The translations under genes were made by a program, and so were the position numbers. Shown here in pieces: positions 35,782 to 44,746 of a DNA stretch of 64,000 bases (within the stretch, counting starts at the first letter, position 1; every line of letters starts with the position of its first letter). The notes under the pieces are model-generated. The model was not told the DNA's origin. It was given only the letters and a program-made list of their open reading frames with translations, and ran no database searches. The DNA is from Pseudomonas graminis (GTDB lineage: Bacteria > Pseudomonadota > Gammaproteobacteria > Pseudomonadales > Pseudomonadaceae): NCBI RefSeq assembly GCF_013201545.1, contig NZ_CP053746.1, forward strand, positions 744,001 through 808,000, in the 5' to 3' direction.

Positions 35782-36585
35782 ATGAATCCGCGCCAGCAAT
35801 GCATTGCCTGTCTAGAACGGACCCCGCCGTCTACCTTCGAGGCCGCTGCGTGGGTCGCCACCGAGCACGACGGCCAGGTTGATTTCCGGGCTGTCCGCGA
35901 CCAGCTGAACGCTCTGGAACGCAGCGTCAGTGCGGCGCTCCCGTCGTTGCCGGCCGCAGAGCTTGCCCAGCCCCTGCTGCGGCAACTGGCGACGTTGGGA
36001 TTTCAGCAGGACGATGCCGCTCAGCCCAAACCCCAGGCTGCCCTGATCCATAAAGTCCTTGAACGTCGTCGGGGCCAACCGCTGGGGCTGGCGATGGTCG
36101 CCCTGGAAATTGCCAGACGTCTGGAGATACCACTCGAAGGCGTTAATTTCCCCGGGCATTTTTTGTTGCGCGTGCCCGGTGCCGACCATTCGCTGGACCC
36201 TTGCGGCGGGCGCAGACTCTACCCAAAGGACTGTCGTGAATTGTTGCTGCGGCAGTTTGGTGCGCAGATGCAGCTCAATGCCGAGCACATGCAAACGGCG
36301 ACGCCTGCGGCGATGCTGCAGCGTTTGTCACGCAACCTGCGTTACCTGCATCAGTTGAATGACGACCTGATCGCGGCGCTCAAGGACGCGACCCGCGTAA
36401 TGGAGCTGGGCCAGGCCAACACCAGCGATTACCTCGCTCGTGCCAGCCTGTACCAGCATCTGGATTGCCCACAGGCCGAACGTTTCGACCTGGAGCATGC
36501 GTTGATGTTGAGTGAGGACCCGGTTCAACGGATGCGGCTCACTCAACGTCTGGTTCAGCTGCCCGGGGTGGGCGCTTTGCACTGA
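35782..36585 (+). CDS. SirB1/transglutaminase-like family protein
   Basis: The 267-residue protein has a transglutaminase-like core (about residues 45-185) with RRGQPLGLAMVALEIARRL and the His-containing GVNFPGHFLLRV, followed by helical TPR-like sequence. It matches the SirB1 N-terminal family of unknown function. The catalytic Cys of true transglutaminases is not evident (Gly-Leu-Ala at the expected place), so enzymatic activity is doubtful. The ATG follows ggagaagtcg. Its stop is directly adjacent to the end of the convergent toxin-like gene. Confidence 0.85.
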   Translation: MNPRQQCIACLERTPPSTFEAAAWVATEHDGQVDFRAVRDQLNALERSVSAALPSLPAAELAQPLLRQLATLGFQQDDAAQPKPQAALIHKVLERRRGQPLGLAMVALEIARRLEIPLEGVNFPGHFLLRVPGADHSLDPCGGRRLYPKDCRELLLRQFGAQMQLNAEHMQTATPAAMLQRLSRNLRYLHQLNDDLIAALKDATRVMELGQANTSDYLARASLYQHLDCPQAERFDLEHALMLSEDPVQRMRLTQRLVQLPGVGALH

Positions 36586-39500
36586 TTATCGAAACCGCGG
36601 CACACTGCCAGACGACCGTTTTGCCGTCTTGCCCAGGCGCTTCACTTTCTCGGCCTTGCGGATCTTGCGGATCTGCCTGGCCGTTTTGAAGGCTCCGAAT
36701 GCAGCCTTCATGAAGTAGCCCCTCGCGCGCGCGCGGTCGCCGTCCTGATACGCATGGATTCCGCGGTAGAGATCAACGCTCGCGTGAAGCGCCGTCCAGA
36801 CCAGCTTCGTCATTGGGTTCAAGCCAGCCAGCTGACCGCCGTATTTACGGACGAAAGCATACGTATTGAGCAGCCTTCGCTCGTTGACACTCTCGGTTTG
36901 CGTGTCGATGTCCACGATCAAGTGCTGCACCGCGATCCCGTGCAAGCTCTGTAGTGTCACTGGCGCAGAGTGAGAAACTTTATAGGGCTTGCCGTCGACG
37001 ACGGGCGAGACCTCAAGCTTTTGCATCAACGTTCCGATGATGCGCTGAGCGCCGTAATAGACCTGATCATAGTAATAACGGCTCATCCCGGGGCGGGACA
37101 CAGAGCGAACAACGTCATCCTCCTGGCGGAACAGATAGCCATCGGGCGCACCCGGTGTGTAGACCATCGTTCCCAGGCGAGCATTGGCTTTATCCGGCTT
37201 GAAAACGTAGATATTGGCAAAGGATTTGTACGCCATCATCAGCAGATGGAGTGTCCCCGGCGCCTGAATATTGTTCCCGACGATACTACTGTCCAGACTT
37301 GTGATCATCCGCACGAGCCAGTTGTAATGATCAGCGTCAAGCCGGCCTGCGGCGTACTCAATCAACGCGTCACGGCGCAATTCACAGTGGGTTTTGCGCG
37401 CGAACAGGGCGCGAGCCCTGGGCGGCGGGGAATTGGTCAGACCCAACGTGTGCTGGCGCAGTTTTTTGATGTACTCATCGGCATAGTTGGAACCGCGGAT
37501 CATCTCGTCAACGAAAGCACCCGTAAGCGCGGAGACATCCTGGCCAATCGACGAATACACGGCAGCATCGGGATCAAAATCGTATTCCTCTTCCGAGTAG
37601 CCGACCATGAACAGGTCCGTCAGGCACTTGAGCGTGGTGTAGCGGCCGAAATCCGGTTCACCCTCGCCAGCGTTACCCTCCACATCAAAAAACACAGTGT
37701 CCGGGTCGATGCGGCCCGGTACCCCGGACGCCTTCAGATGCCTGTCGATCAAGCACTCGCATTCGCGACGGGCAGCCTGGCGCCAAGGCGTGATGCCAAA
37801 AGCATCGTAGGCTTTGTTCAGTGCTGCAATCCGATGGGTCAGCACCACCTGCGCCATCCGGTGTTGCTCGGTGACATGCTGCATCCGCCCACTGGCGACA
37901 ATCTGATTGCGCGCCAGCATTTGATCGACCTTGTAACGGCTCAGGCCCGACAGCGCGTCGGTGAAAGAAGCGCCGTTGACGGCAAGGAACTGAAGGCTGT
38001 CCGTAGACCATTGCGAAGGCATCAGCTGAATGCTTTCAATGTACGGAACGACATGCTGGTCTGCCTTGACGACGGTCTGGTCCAGAAGGTACTGCGCACC
38101 GCGCGCATTACCCGTCCAGCTGCCGACTTCGAGGGACAGCTTGCGCCAGGTGTCGAAGTCAAACATCTCGCGCCCATTTGGCTGACCCGGTGCATACAGC
38201 ACATAGAACTCGTCATCGCCGTTGACCTCACGAATGACGACCACATCTTCCAAACGCCGATTGCCGCCTTTGAGGTACAGACCACCTAACTTTATCGCGG
38301 GGCTGCCGGAAAGATTCGACTGCACTTGCTCGATCAAAGCCAGACCGCGATCAGAAAGATGCCCTTGCAGTTTGGCCGCCCAGGCACTCAGCGCGATATT
38401 GCTGGCGCGCAATGCGCTTATGGCATCCACTGCGGTTTGGTCGCGGTAGCGACGCTCGACTTCGCTCCCGTAGCGCTGCTTCACATTGAGGTCTCGCACC
38501 AGGCGGCACACGAACTCGAAGTTCAGGTGTACATGGGCATAAGTGGCATCGACCTCGATACTCGGGGCGAGGGCCAAATCCGTCTCCGGCATGCCGTCGA
38601 GCGCAAAGCCCAATAGAGTGTTTGTGTACACAGTCTTCAGCGGCGCGTCTGCGAACTGCATTTCATCGGGCAGATGGATCGTCACGCTGGACGGGTCAAG
38701 CGTGTAACCCAGATGTTTCATCAGATAAGCCGCGATTTCTTTCCGTGCAAAGACTTCGGGCGTCTCGATGCCAACCAGTTGCGCTTGCATTCGCGCTTCG
38801 CACAGCGACTGCTCAGCGGCGAGTGTCTCGTAGCGCTGACGATCTGACGGCGCAGCGAACCGCAGCCATTGTGGCAGGCGCCGCTCATGCACGAATGCCA
38901 GCAGATCCATGTAGCGAGCATTCAGAGTCTGCTCCAGGTCGTCCAGACGGCCAACGTCCTCGAACATCTGCAACAGCGCATCCGGGTCGCCACTGCTTAA
39001 AGGTGCGTGGGCAAGCAAGTGGTCGAAATCGTGCAGTTGTTTCTCCCGAAGACTCGCGATGAATCGGGCCGCTGGCTTTTCTTTCATCAGTGAGTATTCA
39101 AGGTCTAAAGCCTCCGCCGAGACGTCGTTGAGCAGCATCTGGTGTTCGAGCGAGAGACAACCCAGGATCAGATCCCGCGAGTCGGTCTGCGCCAGGCGCT
39201 GCTTGAACTCGAGTTCCATCGCGTCCAGCGTTGCGAACTTCTCCACCCCGCCAGACGGGCTGAAGAGATAGACAACGCCATCGGCGCCATTTGAAACCAG
39301 CGGCATGACATCGACGGCTTCGGCAGTCGCTACGCAGAAGCCGATCAGTGGCAGCACCGAGCCATCCGATGTCCGCAACGACAGCGCATAACGGCCTATG
39401 CAGTCGGGAGAGTCGACAATGCTCAGCAGCCGCTCTTCTTCCTGAGGGGTGAGCTCGCGGGTGCCGACGGCCAAACGGATTGCGTGGCCAAGCACCCACG

Positions 39501-40026
39501 ACTGCAAGGTTTCGAAGACTTCCTCGCGTGTGCCGCTGACCGCCTCTTCGCCGAGAATCCGGGTGAAAGTATGCTCATCAACTGCCCAATACTGATCGAG
39601 ACTGAACTTGAAAAAGCCGGGCAGCCTTTTCAGCAGATCAGGCAACATTTCCCTGATCGCGCCGATGTCCAGACCTGCCGGTGCATATGCAGTGTGCGCG
39701 GAGTCCCTTCGCGTCGACAACGCTGCTTGTTGATCATCGAGGTAAGTGGTGTCTCCGACAAATGCGCGCAGCAGGACCTCGGTCAGTGAGAGGGGTGCGG
39801 GATCGAGCCCGCCTGCATTGCTTGCATGAATGAACAGCGCGTCGGGGTTGGGAAATCGCGTAATTCTAACCAGTGCGTCGGCCAGCAGCTGCCTCGCTGC
39901 CTGATGCACAGTCGGAGCCTCCCGAAAATGCGCGACCATCAATGCCGAAAGCTCGGCCTCTTTATCGGCGTGATCGAGCAGCGAACCCGCCGTCGGGCCG
40001 GGGTATTTTTTGAAATCTTCAGTCAT
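36586..40026 (-). CDS. Large dermonecrotic-toxin-like protein (DUF6543 type)
   Basis: The 1146-residue protein has no signal peptide or clear membrane segment. Its sequence resembles the large Pseudomonas proteins carrying a dermonecrotic-toxin (DUF6543) region: GDTTYLDDQQAALSTRRDSA near 95, a middle part with KSFANIYVFKPDKANARLG near 940, and FMKAAFGAFKTARQIRKIRK near the C-terminus. That C-terminus ends in a very basic tail. I chose the start at 40026 (GGAG eight bases upstream). The activity is unknown, and the toxin label rests on family resemblance from memory. A 174-residue protein gene lies upstream on the same strand. Confidence 0.72.
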   Translation of the reverse strand: MTEDFKKYPGPTAGSLLDHADKEAELSALMVAHFREAPTVHQAARQLLADALVRITRFPNPDALFIHASNAGGLDPAPLSLTEVLLRAFVGDTTYLDDQQAALSTRRDSAHTAYAPAGLDIGAIREMLPDLLKRLPGFFKFSLDQYWAVDEHTFTRILGEEAVSGTREEVFETLQSWVLGHAIRLAVGTRELTPQEEERLLSIVDSPDCIGRYALSLRTSDGSVLPLIGFCVATAEAVDVMPLVSNGADGVVYLFSPSGGVEKFATLDAMELEFKQRLAQTDSRDLILGCLSLEHQMLLNDVSAEALDLEYSLMKEKPAARFIASLREKQLHDFDHLLAHAPLSSGDPDALLQMFEDVGRLDDLEQTLNARYMDLLAFVHERRLPQWLRFAAPSDRQRYETLAAEQSLCEARMQAQLVGIETPEVFARKEIAAYLMKHLGYTLDPSSVTIHLPDEMQFADAPLKTVYTNTLLGFALDGMPETDLALAPSIEVDATYAHVHLNFEFVCRLVRDLNVKQRYGSEVERRYRDQTAVDAISALRASNIALSAWAAKLQGHLSDRGLALIEQVQSNLSGSPAIKLGGLYLKGGNRRLEDVVVIREVNGDDEFYVLYAPGQPNGREMFDFDTWRKLSLEVGSWTGNARGAQYLLDQTVVKADQHVVPYIESIQLMPSQWSTDSLQFLAVNGASFTDALSGLSRYKVDQMLARNQIVASGRMQHVTEQHRMAQVVLTHRIAALNKAYDAFGITPWRQAARRECECLIDRHLKASGVPGRIDPDTVFFDVEGNAGEGEPDFGRYTTLKCLTDLFMVGYSEEEYDFDPDAAVYSSIGQDVSALTGAFVDEMIRGSNYADEYIKKLRQHTLGLTNSPPPRARALFARKTHCELRRDALIEYAAGRLDADHYNWLVRMITSLDSSIVGNNIQAPGTLHLLMMAYKSFANIYVFKPDKANARLGTMVYTPGAPDGYLFRQEDDVVRSVSRPGMSRYYYDQVYYGAQRIIGTLMQKLEVSPVVDGKPYKVSHSAPVTLQSLHGIAVQHLIVDIDTQTESVNERRLLNTYAFVRKYGGQLAGLNPMTKLVWTALHASVDLYRGIHAYQDGDRARARGYFMKAAFGAFKTARQIRKIRKAEKVKRLGKTAKRSSGSVPRFR

Positions 40027-40455
40027 CTTTACAGCTCCAGAATGACCGCCCGCGCCACAGAGGCATCCAGCCAAAGTGTCGAATACGTGGGCAGTCCGAA
40101 AGAGCTGTCATCTAACCCGCTGAATCGCAGACCGATGGAATAACTATTGATTGCGATGAGCGCGACCGGCCGATCCATGGCGCAGGAAAAATGAACGATT
40201 ATTGCCTATTCGTTGCGCGCTCCTACTGTTGCTGTGGCGGTAACACTGCTTGTCACAACGCGAGCTGTTTCGAGTTCCTCAAACCCTTTACCCTTCGCAG
40301 CCTCTGAGCAACCACTGGCCCTCTAACGGCTTGGGGAAGCGCTCAACCGTCGTCACCGACGTTGTGTTTTGAAGCTCCTGGATTCAACGTCTTATTTGGC
40401 CGCTGCGATTGCAGCGGTTTTTTTTGCGTGAACGGGCCGCACGCAAAGAAATGCC
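40027..40455. other. Intergenic stretch with a possible small RNA
   Basis: The stretch lies between two minus-strand genes. No protein gene is seen. It holds a plus-strand intrinsic terminator at 40400-40425 with no plus-strand gene for 3.8 kb upstream, so a short noncoding transcript in about 40200-40425 is possible. The upstream region of the toxin-like gene also lies here. Confidence 0.45.
40400..40425 (+). terminator. Orphan plus-strand intrinsic terminator
   Basis: CCGCTGC-GATT-GCAGCGG is followed by eight T's. It cannot serve the minus-strand gene ending at 40456 because no T-run exists on that strand after the stem. Confidence 0.88.
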
Positions 40456-40980
40456 TCAGGCGCGGATGTTCACCAGCGAGCGTTCGCGTGGCGTGTTTGC
40501 GTACTCAGCAAGCGCCATCACGACGGAAATGACCGTTTTTAATTCCACCAGGCCATCTTTGGCCACATCATTTTCCCGGTTCATCAGGCCATGAAGCGCG
40601 CCCAACTCTTTCTCAAAAAAGGCATAAGCATTCACTTCGCGCTCTGAGTTAATTTCCTTTCCATCAGCGTCGAATTCGATATCGATGCTGGACATCGCAT
40701 CTACAAGCCCTTCATCGATAAATCCGCGCTCCGCCAACACCGCACCGATCTCCCTCAACTGTTTGTTGTTCGTCCGGGTAGGGTCGAAGCCGGCCAGATC
40801 AAGATTCAAGCCTTGTAGTTTTTTGATGTTGGAAAGACTCTCATCTGCCCAGTACTGTCGGACCTTTTGTTTGACCGCCTGCTCCTCGATACTTAGCCCG
40901 GAGTTGGCCTCGAAGCGTTTGTAGGGAGCAGCCACATACACGCTCAGCCGCTCTTGCACTTTGCTCAAATTGCCAATCAT
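40456..40980 (-). CDS. Unrecognised 174-residue protein upstream of the toxin-like gene
   Basis: I do not recognise a family. The protein is soluble-looking and largely helical, acidic, with no signal peptide. It contains SIDIEFDADGKEINSEREVNAY in the middle and a C-terminal helix with LVELKTVISVVMALAEYAN. The start has an aggagg-like site (ttcaggaggttttATG on the minus strand). Codon use is more A/T-rich than core genes, as in the other accessory genes here. It is on the same strand as the DUF6543-type gene, 430 bases ahead of it, and could be a partner or immunity protein; this is only a positional guess. Confidence 0.7.
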   Translation of the reverse strand: MIGNLSKVQERLSVYVAAPYKRFEANSGLSIEEQAVKQKVRQYWADESLSNIKKLQGLNLDLAGFDPTRTNNKQLREIGAVLAERGFIDEGLVDAMSSIDIEFDADGKEINSEREVNAYAFFEKELGALHGLMNRENDVAKDGLVELKTVISVVMALAEYANTPRERSLVNIRA

Positions 40981-41113
40981 AAAACCTCCTGAAAATCGGT
41001 TGATCCTCAGGAAATGTCGGGCGGCTCGGGGCGGGGTTTAGGCTGAAAAAATGAAGACGGAATCATTGCCTCATTCAGAGACTGTTCCTACGTCACGGCA
41101 AATAACTTTCCTA

Positions 41114-41150
41114 CAAAAACGGCCAATCCGATCGCCCGGACTGGCCGTTA
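41114..41150 (-). terminator. Intrinsic terminator after the SDR gene
   Basis: On the minus strand, AACGGCCAGTCCGG and its partner ending TTGGCCGTTTTTG form a stem of seven or more base pairs followed by T's, just after the stop at 41167. Confidence 0.85.
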
Positions 41151-41166
41151 TGTGAGCACAAAGAGC

Positions 41167-42075
41167 TCAGGCAAATTTCTGCAGATTCGCCATCATTTCC
41201 TTGAGCGCTTCGACATTGTCAGCCGGATGCGCCGCATCGCTGAAGTCACTGATGGTCTGCCACTGCGCCGCGACGTCTTCCGGCGAGAAGCCTGCATGAG
41301 GGTTGAAGCCGGCGCCCAGACTGCGCTCCCAGCGGACTTTGCCGATCCAGCCGCCACCCACTTCATACAGGCCGGCGCTGTCCTGGCACTGCTCGCTGCC
41401 CAGGTACACCACCAGCGGGCTGACCAACTCGGGCTTGAGCAGATCGAACACACTGGCCGGAATCAGGCCTTCGGTCATGCGAGTGCCACCGGTAGGGGCG
41501 ATGGCGTTGACCAGGATGTTGTTTTTGCGCCCTTCAACGGCGAGCGTTCGCGTCAAACCGTACAGCCCGAGCTTGGCCATGCCGTAGTTGGCCTGACCGA
41601 AGTTGCCGTAAATACCTGAAGTGGACGAGGTGAAGATGATGCGGCCGTAGTTCTGGTCCCGCAGGTGGGGCCAGGCAGCACGGGTGACTTTGTAGGCGCC
41701 TTCGACATGCACGCGGTAAACCAGGTCCCAGTCGGCGTCTTCCATTTTGGCGAAGCTTTTGTCGCGCAAGATGCCGGCGTTGTTGACCACGACGTCGACG
41801 CGGCCGAAGGCATCGAGGGCGTTCTGGACGATCTTGTCGCCGTCGGTGACCGAATCATGATTGGCAACCGCCTCGCCGCCCGCTTCACGGATTTCCGCAA
41901 CCACTCGATCCGCTGCCGATGCATTCGCGCCTTCGCCGTGGGCCGAACCGCCGAGGTCGTTGACGATCACCCGCGCGCCGTGTCGGGCGAACAACAACGC
42001 ATGGGCTCTTCCCAACCCGCCGCCCGCCCCGGTGACGATCACCACTTTGCTTTCAAAACGCACGGACTCGCTCAT
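41167..42075 (-). CDS. Short-chain dehydrogenase of the multifunctional-enzyme (3-hydroxyacyl-CoA) type
   Basis: The 302-residue SDR has GAGGGLGRAHALLFA at residues 16-30, NNAGILRD near 98, catalytic Ser in FTSSTSGIYGN near 150, and Tyr-x-x-x-Lys in NYGMAKLG near 163. The NDLGG motif after beta-2 and the long C-terminal extension resemble the dehydrogenase domain of peroxisomal MFE-2/HSD17B4, which oxidises (R)-3-hydroxyacyl-CoA. The substrate is inferred from this resemblance. It is monocistronic with its own terminator. Confidence 0.88.
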   Translation of the reverse strand: MSESVRFESKVVIVTGAGGGLGRAHALLFARHGARVIVNDLGGSAHGEGANASAADRVVAEIREAGGEAVANHDSVTDGDKIVQNALDAFGRVDVVVNNAGILRDKSFAKMEDADWDLVYRVHVEGAYKVTRAAWPHLRDQNYGRIIFTSSTSGIYGNFGQANYGMAKLGLYGLTRTLAVEGRKNNILVNAIAPTGGTRMTEGLIPASVFDLLKPELVSPLVVYLGSEQCQDSAGLYEVGGGWIGKVRWERSLGAGFNPHAGFSPEDVAAQWQTISDFSDAAHPADNVEALKEMMANLQKFA

Positions 42076-42322
42076 GTTGCTCTCCCCGGATGATGAAGCC
42101 GGCTCTGCAGCCGCTGCCCTGGATTCATCAGGGCGTCAGCAGCAGACGCGGGCGTAATGGTCATCGAGTCTCGCCGACCCGATGCACGGTCACAATCAAC
42201 ACGGAGCACGCTGAATGGTGGTCGATAACGCTGAGGGATGGCTTGGCCATTGCCCGGCCAGCACCTGAAGCATTGAAGAGTGGACATTGCGCCTGGCTGC
42301 CCATGAGCAGCAGGCTCGCCGT

Positions 42323-42778
42323 TCAGGCGTTCAGCTGTCCGATGAACTCCGCCAGCCACGGCTCGGCATCGCTTTCCGGGGTCACGGTTTCGCTGGCGTC
42401 CAGACGCAGCATTTCCTGCACCTCGCGAATCCCCAGCTCGCCAAAGAGCTCACGCATCAACTCGCCGCCCGCGCAAAACGTATCGCCGTAGCTCGCGTCG
42501 CCCAATGCAATGACGCCACCCGGCAATCCGCGCCAGGCAGCGGGCAGCACGTCGCGGATCTGGTGATAGAGCGGCTGAATGTTGTCCGGCAGCTCGCCCA
42601 TTCCAGTGGTCGAGCTCACTGCCAGCAGGGCTTCTGGCGCAAAAGTTTGCAAATCGGCAAGGGTGGCGCGTGGATTGAACAATACTTCGTGCCCTGCATC
42701 CTTAATAAGCTGTTGGGCGTGGCGGGCAACCTCTTCTGCCGAGCCATACACCGAGCCCGCAATAATCGCGACTTTCAT
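42323..42778 (-). CDS. Flavodoxin (MioC-like)
   Basis: The 151-residue FMN-binding protein has the phosphate-binding loop at the N-terminus (GSVYGSAEEVARH, residues 8-20), SSTTGMGELP for the second FMN loop (about 54-63), and GDASYGDTFCAGG for the third (about 90-102). I chose the start at 42778, where caggatg provides a ribosome site; upstream frame to 42886 lacks similarity. It resembles MioC and short-chain flavodoxins that act as electron carriers. The partner is not evident. Confidence 0.9.
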   Translation of the reverse strand: MKVAIIAGSVYGSAEEVARHAQQLIKDAGHEVLFNPRATLADLQTFAPEALLAVSSTTGMGELPDNIQPLYHQIRDVLPAAWRGLPGGVIALGDASYGDTFCAGGELMRELFGELGIREVQEMLRLDASETVTPESDAEPWLAEFIGQLNA

Positions 42779-43155
42779 GGGTTCATCCTGTGACGGGTAA
42801 AATCGTGCGGCATTATGCCTCAGCGCGGCGCGATGTCTTGGACTCCTGACCTTGAGCTGCCAAACGTGAAGCGGATCGACGAGCACGGCGTTGATGCAAA
42901 ATAAGGTTCAACGATGCTCGAACATTCCTGTCTCAGTTGAGTACGTTTACCACTTTCAGATTGGCAGTCGAATCCGGTCAGAACGCCGCGACGATCCGGC
43001 CAGCGAAAGAGGTGTCGAGTTAAACGCCGAACGAGCGCAACCTCGGCTGGAGAATGAAATCCTGAAGGGGTAACATCCTGCAACTGACGAACGGCCGCAA
43101 CCTACCTGCGAACGATCTGTCTGCTCTCTCAATAACCGGTTAATCGAGCCTGGCC

Positions 43156-43761
43156 ATGCAGCGCGACAACATCCTCACGCCGGATGAACTGGAGTTCATC
43201 CAGAACATGCAGCACAACCCCACGCTGAATCTGGGCGACAAATCCAGCAGCCTGGTGGTGAACGGTGGCGTGCAGATTCAGGACCTGCTGACTCGCTTGG
43301 CTGCCCATGAGCAAGTCACGATTCAGGCCCAGTTCGATAATCAGCAAATGACCTTCCCGCTGCATCTGGTGGAAGACGAATTTCATGCGCTGCACCTGGA
43401 GCTGGGTGCGCCGAGCATCTTCGAAGAAGGCCCACGCATTCGTCCATGGCGCTTGATACTGCCTGAGCCAATGCCGCTGCAAACTGAAAAAGGTTCGCCC
43501 ACCGCGCTGTGGGTGCATGAAGTGTCCTTCAAAGGCATCCTGCTGGAAATACGCAAGCAGACCAAGCCGCCGAAGTCATTTACCGCCTGGTTCTGTCCGG
43601 AGGGCCATGCGCCGATTTCGTTGCGCGGGACCTTCGAACGTCTGACTCAGCATGGTCTGGCAGCGTATCGGTTGAGCCAGAACAGTAAAGAAGACACTGA
43701 ACGTCTGCGTCAGTACATTCTTCAGGAACACCGCAAGATTCACCCTTCGATGCACCTCTAG
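43156..43761 (+). CDS. Conserved protein, possibly YcgR/PilZ-like
   Basis: The 201-residue soluble protein has an N-terminal half with a YcgR-N-like pattern (QIQDLLTRLAAHEQVTIQ, then FHALHLELGA) and a C-terminal half with VHEVSFKGILLEI, which recalls the D-x-S-x-x-G strand of PilZ domains. The second PilZ motif (RxxxR) is only loosely present (RIRPWR near 97). If it is a PilZ protein it would be an atypical c-di-GMP or motility-linked one. The gene is real by codon use and ATG context (gagcctggcc); the function is tentative. Confidence 0.75.
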   Translation: MQRDNILTPDELEFIQNMQHNPTLNLGDKSSSLVVNGGVQIQDLLTRLAAHEQVTIQAQFDNQQMTFPLHLVEDEFHALHLELGAPSIFEEGPRIRPWRLILPEPMPLQTEKGSPTALWVHEVSFKGILLEIRKQTKPPKSFTAWFCPEGHAPISLRGTFERLTQHGLAAYRLSQNSKEDTERLRQYILQEHRKIHPSMHL

Positions 43762-43947
43762 GATTGCCTGATCAGGCGATCCTCTACGACACCCTCCTCA
43801 TCCGATAAACACCTCTGGCTTTATCGCAGGATTCAGGAATAATCCTTGCTTGCTTTTTCCAGTGAAGCTGACGCATCGCCACCACCCCGGCGCCGCGTCA
43901 TGTGATTTCCCTACCCGGGAAGCTCACTTGTTTATCGGAGATACACA

Positions 43948-44517
43948 ATGTCTACCTCACCCGTCACGCTGATGGTTGCCCGTCGCGTCGCCCATGGCCG
44001 CTATCAGGAACTGATTGCCTGGCTGCATGAAGGCGAACAGCTCGCTACCGACTTCCCCGGCTATCTCGGGTCCGGCGTGCTTGCTCCGCCGCCTGGGGAT
44101 GACGAATTCCAGATTATTTTCCGCTTTGCCGATGAAGCTACCATGCACGCCTGGGAGCATTCCGCCTCCCGACGCTCCTGGCTGGTGCGCGGCAGCGGCC
44201 TGTTTGCCAAGAATTCCGTGCACCGCGTGAGCGGTATCGACGGCTGGTTTGGCGCCGTCGGTCAGCGCCCGCCGCGCTGGAAGCAAGCCGTTGCCATCTG
44301 GCTGGCGTTCTTCCCGGTGTCACTGCTCTTCAATTTCGTGCTGGGACCGCTGCTCAGTCAGTTGGATTTATTCCCGCGCATCATGATCAGCACGTTGATC
44401 CTTACACCGCTGATGGTGTTCTGGTTTATTCCGCTGTCGACCCATCTTCTGGCGGGGTGGCTGCACAGCAGCACGCCTGCACAGGTCAGCGGAACGGAGC
44501 CGGCGTCTACCCGCTAG
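43948..44517 (+). CDS. Antibiotic-biosynthesis-monooxygenase-like domain fused to a membrane pair
   Basis: The 189-residue protein has an ABM-type ferredoxin-fold domain (about 5-100: VARRVAHGRYQELIAWLHEGEQLATDFPGYLGSG) and two membrane helices at about 118-137 and 145-170. The sequence IIFRFADEATMHAWEHSASRRSWL is typical of the ABM part. The substrate is unknown; ABM domains bind quinone-like compounds or haem. RBS tatcggaga is upstream. Confidence 0.85.
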   Translation: MSTSPVTLMVARRVAHGRYQELIAWLHEGEQLATDFPGYLGSGVLAPPPGDDEFQIIFRFADEATMHAWEHSASRRSWLVRGSGLFAKNSVHRVSGIDGWFGAVGQRPPRWKQAVAIWLAFFPVSLLFNFVLGPLLSQLDLFPRIMISTLILTPLMVFWFIPLSTHLLAGWLHSSTPAQVSGTEPASTR

Positions 44518-44627
44518 CGCTCAGCCACAAGCGCTTTCCCGATCCGGGCGCGGCCGAACTGCGTTGCAGCGCCCGACGTGGCGCCAATTCAAAAACATGT
44601 ACAGCCCTGCCGGTGTTGTACAAGAAC

Positions 44628-44664
44628 CGACCGTTGGGGTAACTTTGGCCCACGGTCGTTTTCG
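44628..44664 (+). terminator. Probable terminator upstream of folM
   Basis: CGACCGTTGGG and CCCACGGTCG pair around a nine-base loop, followed by TTTTCG. The T-run is short, so it is moderately convincing. Confidence 0.6.
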
Positions 44665-44746
44665 ATGGTGCACGCGAGCCTTCACTGTTCGCCATTTAGC
44701 ACCGACTCGCCCGACCTCTCTCCCCGTTGATGAATGCGTGACGACC

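Noticed and set aside
34563..35861. Long 432-residue reading of the leucine-dehydrogenase-like gene
   Set aside because: The first 92 residues are Arg-rich without family resemblance, and the GGGAG site fits the internal ATG at 35585.
36970..38289. A 439-codon plus-strand frame inside the DUF6543-type gene
   Set aside because: The minus-strand protein has continuous family resemblance and a good start; the plus-strand reading has none.
43761..43782. GGATTGCCTGATCAGGCGATCC hairpin (given by its arms) as a terminator
   Set aside because: The stem is good but no T-run follows, so it does not qualify as an intrinsic terminator.
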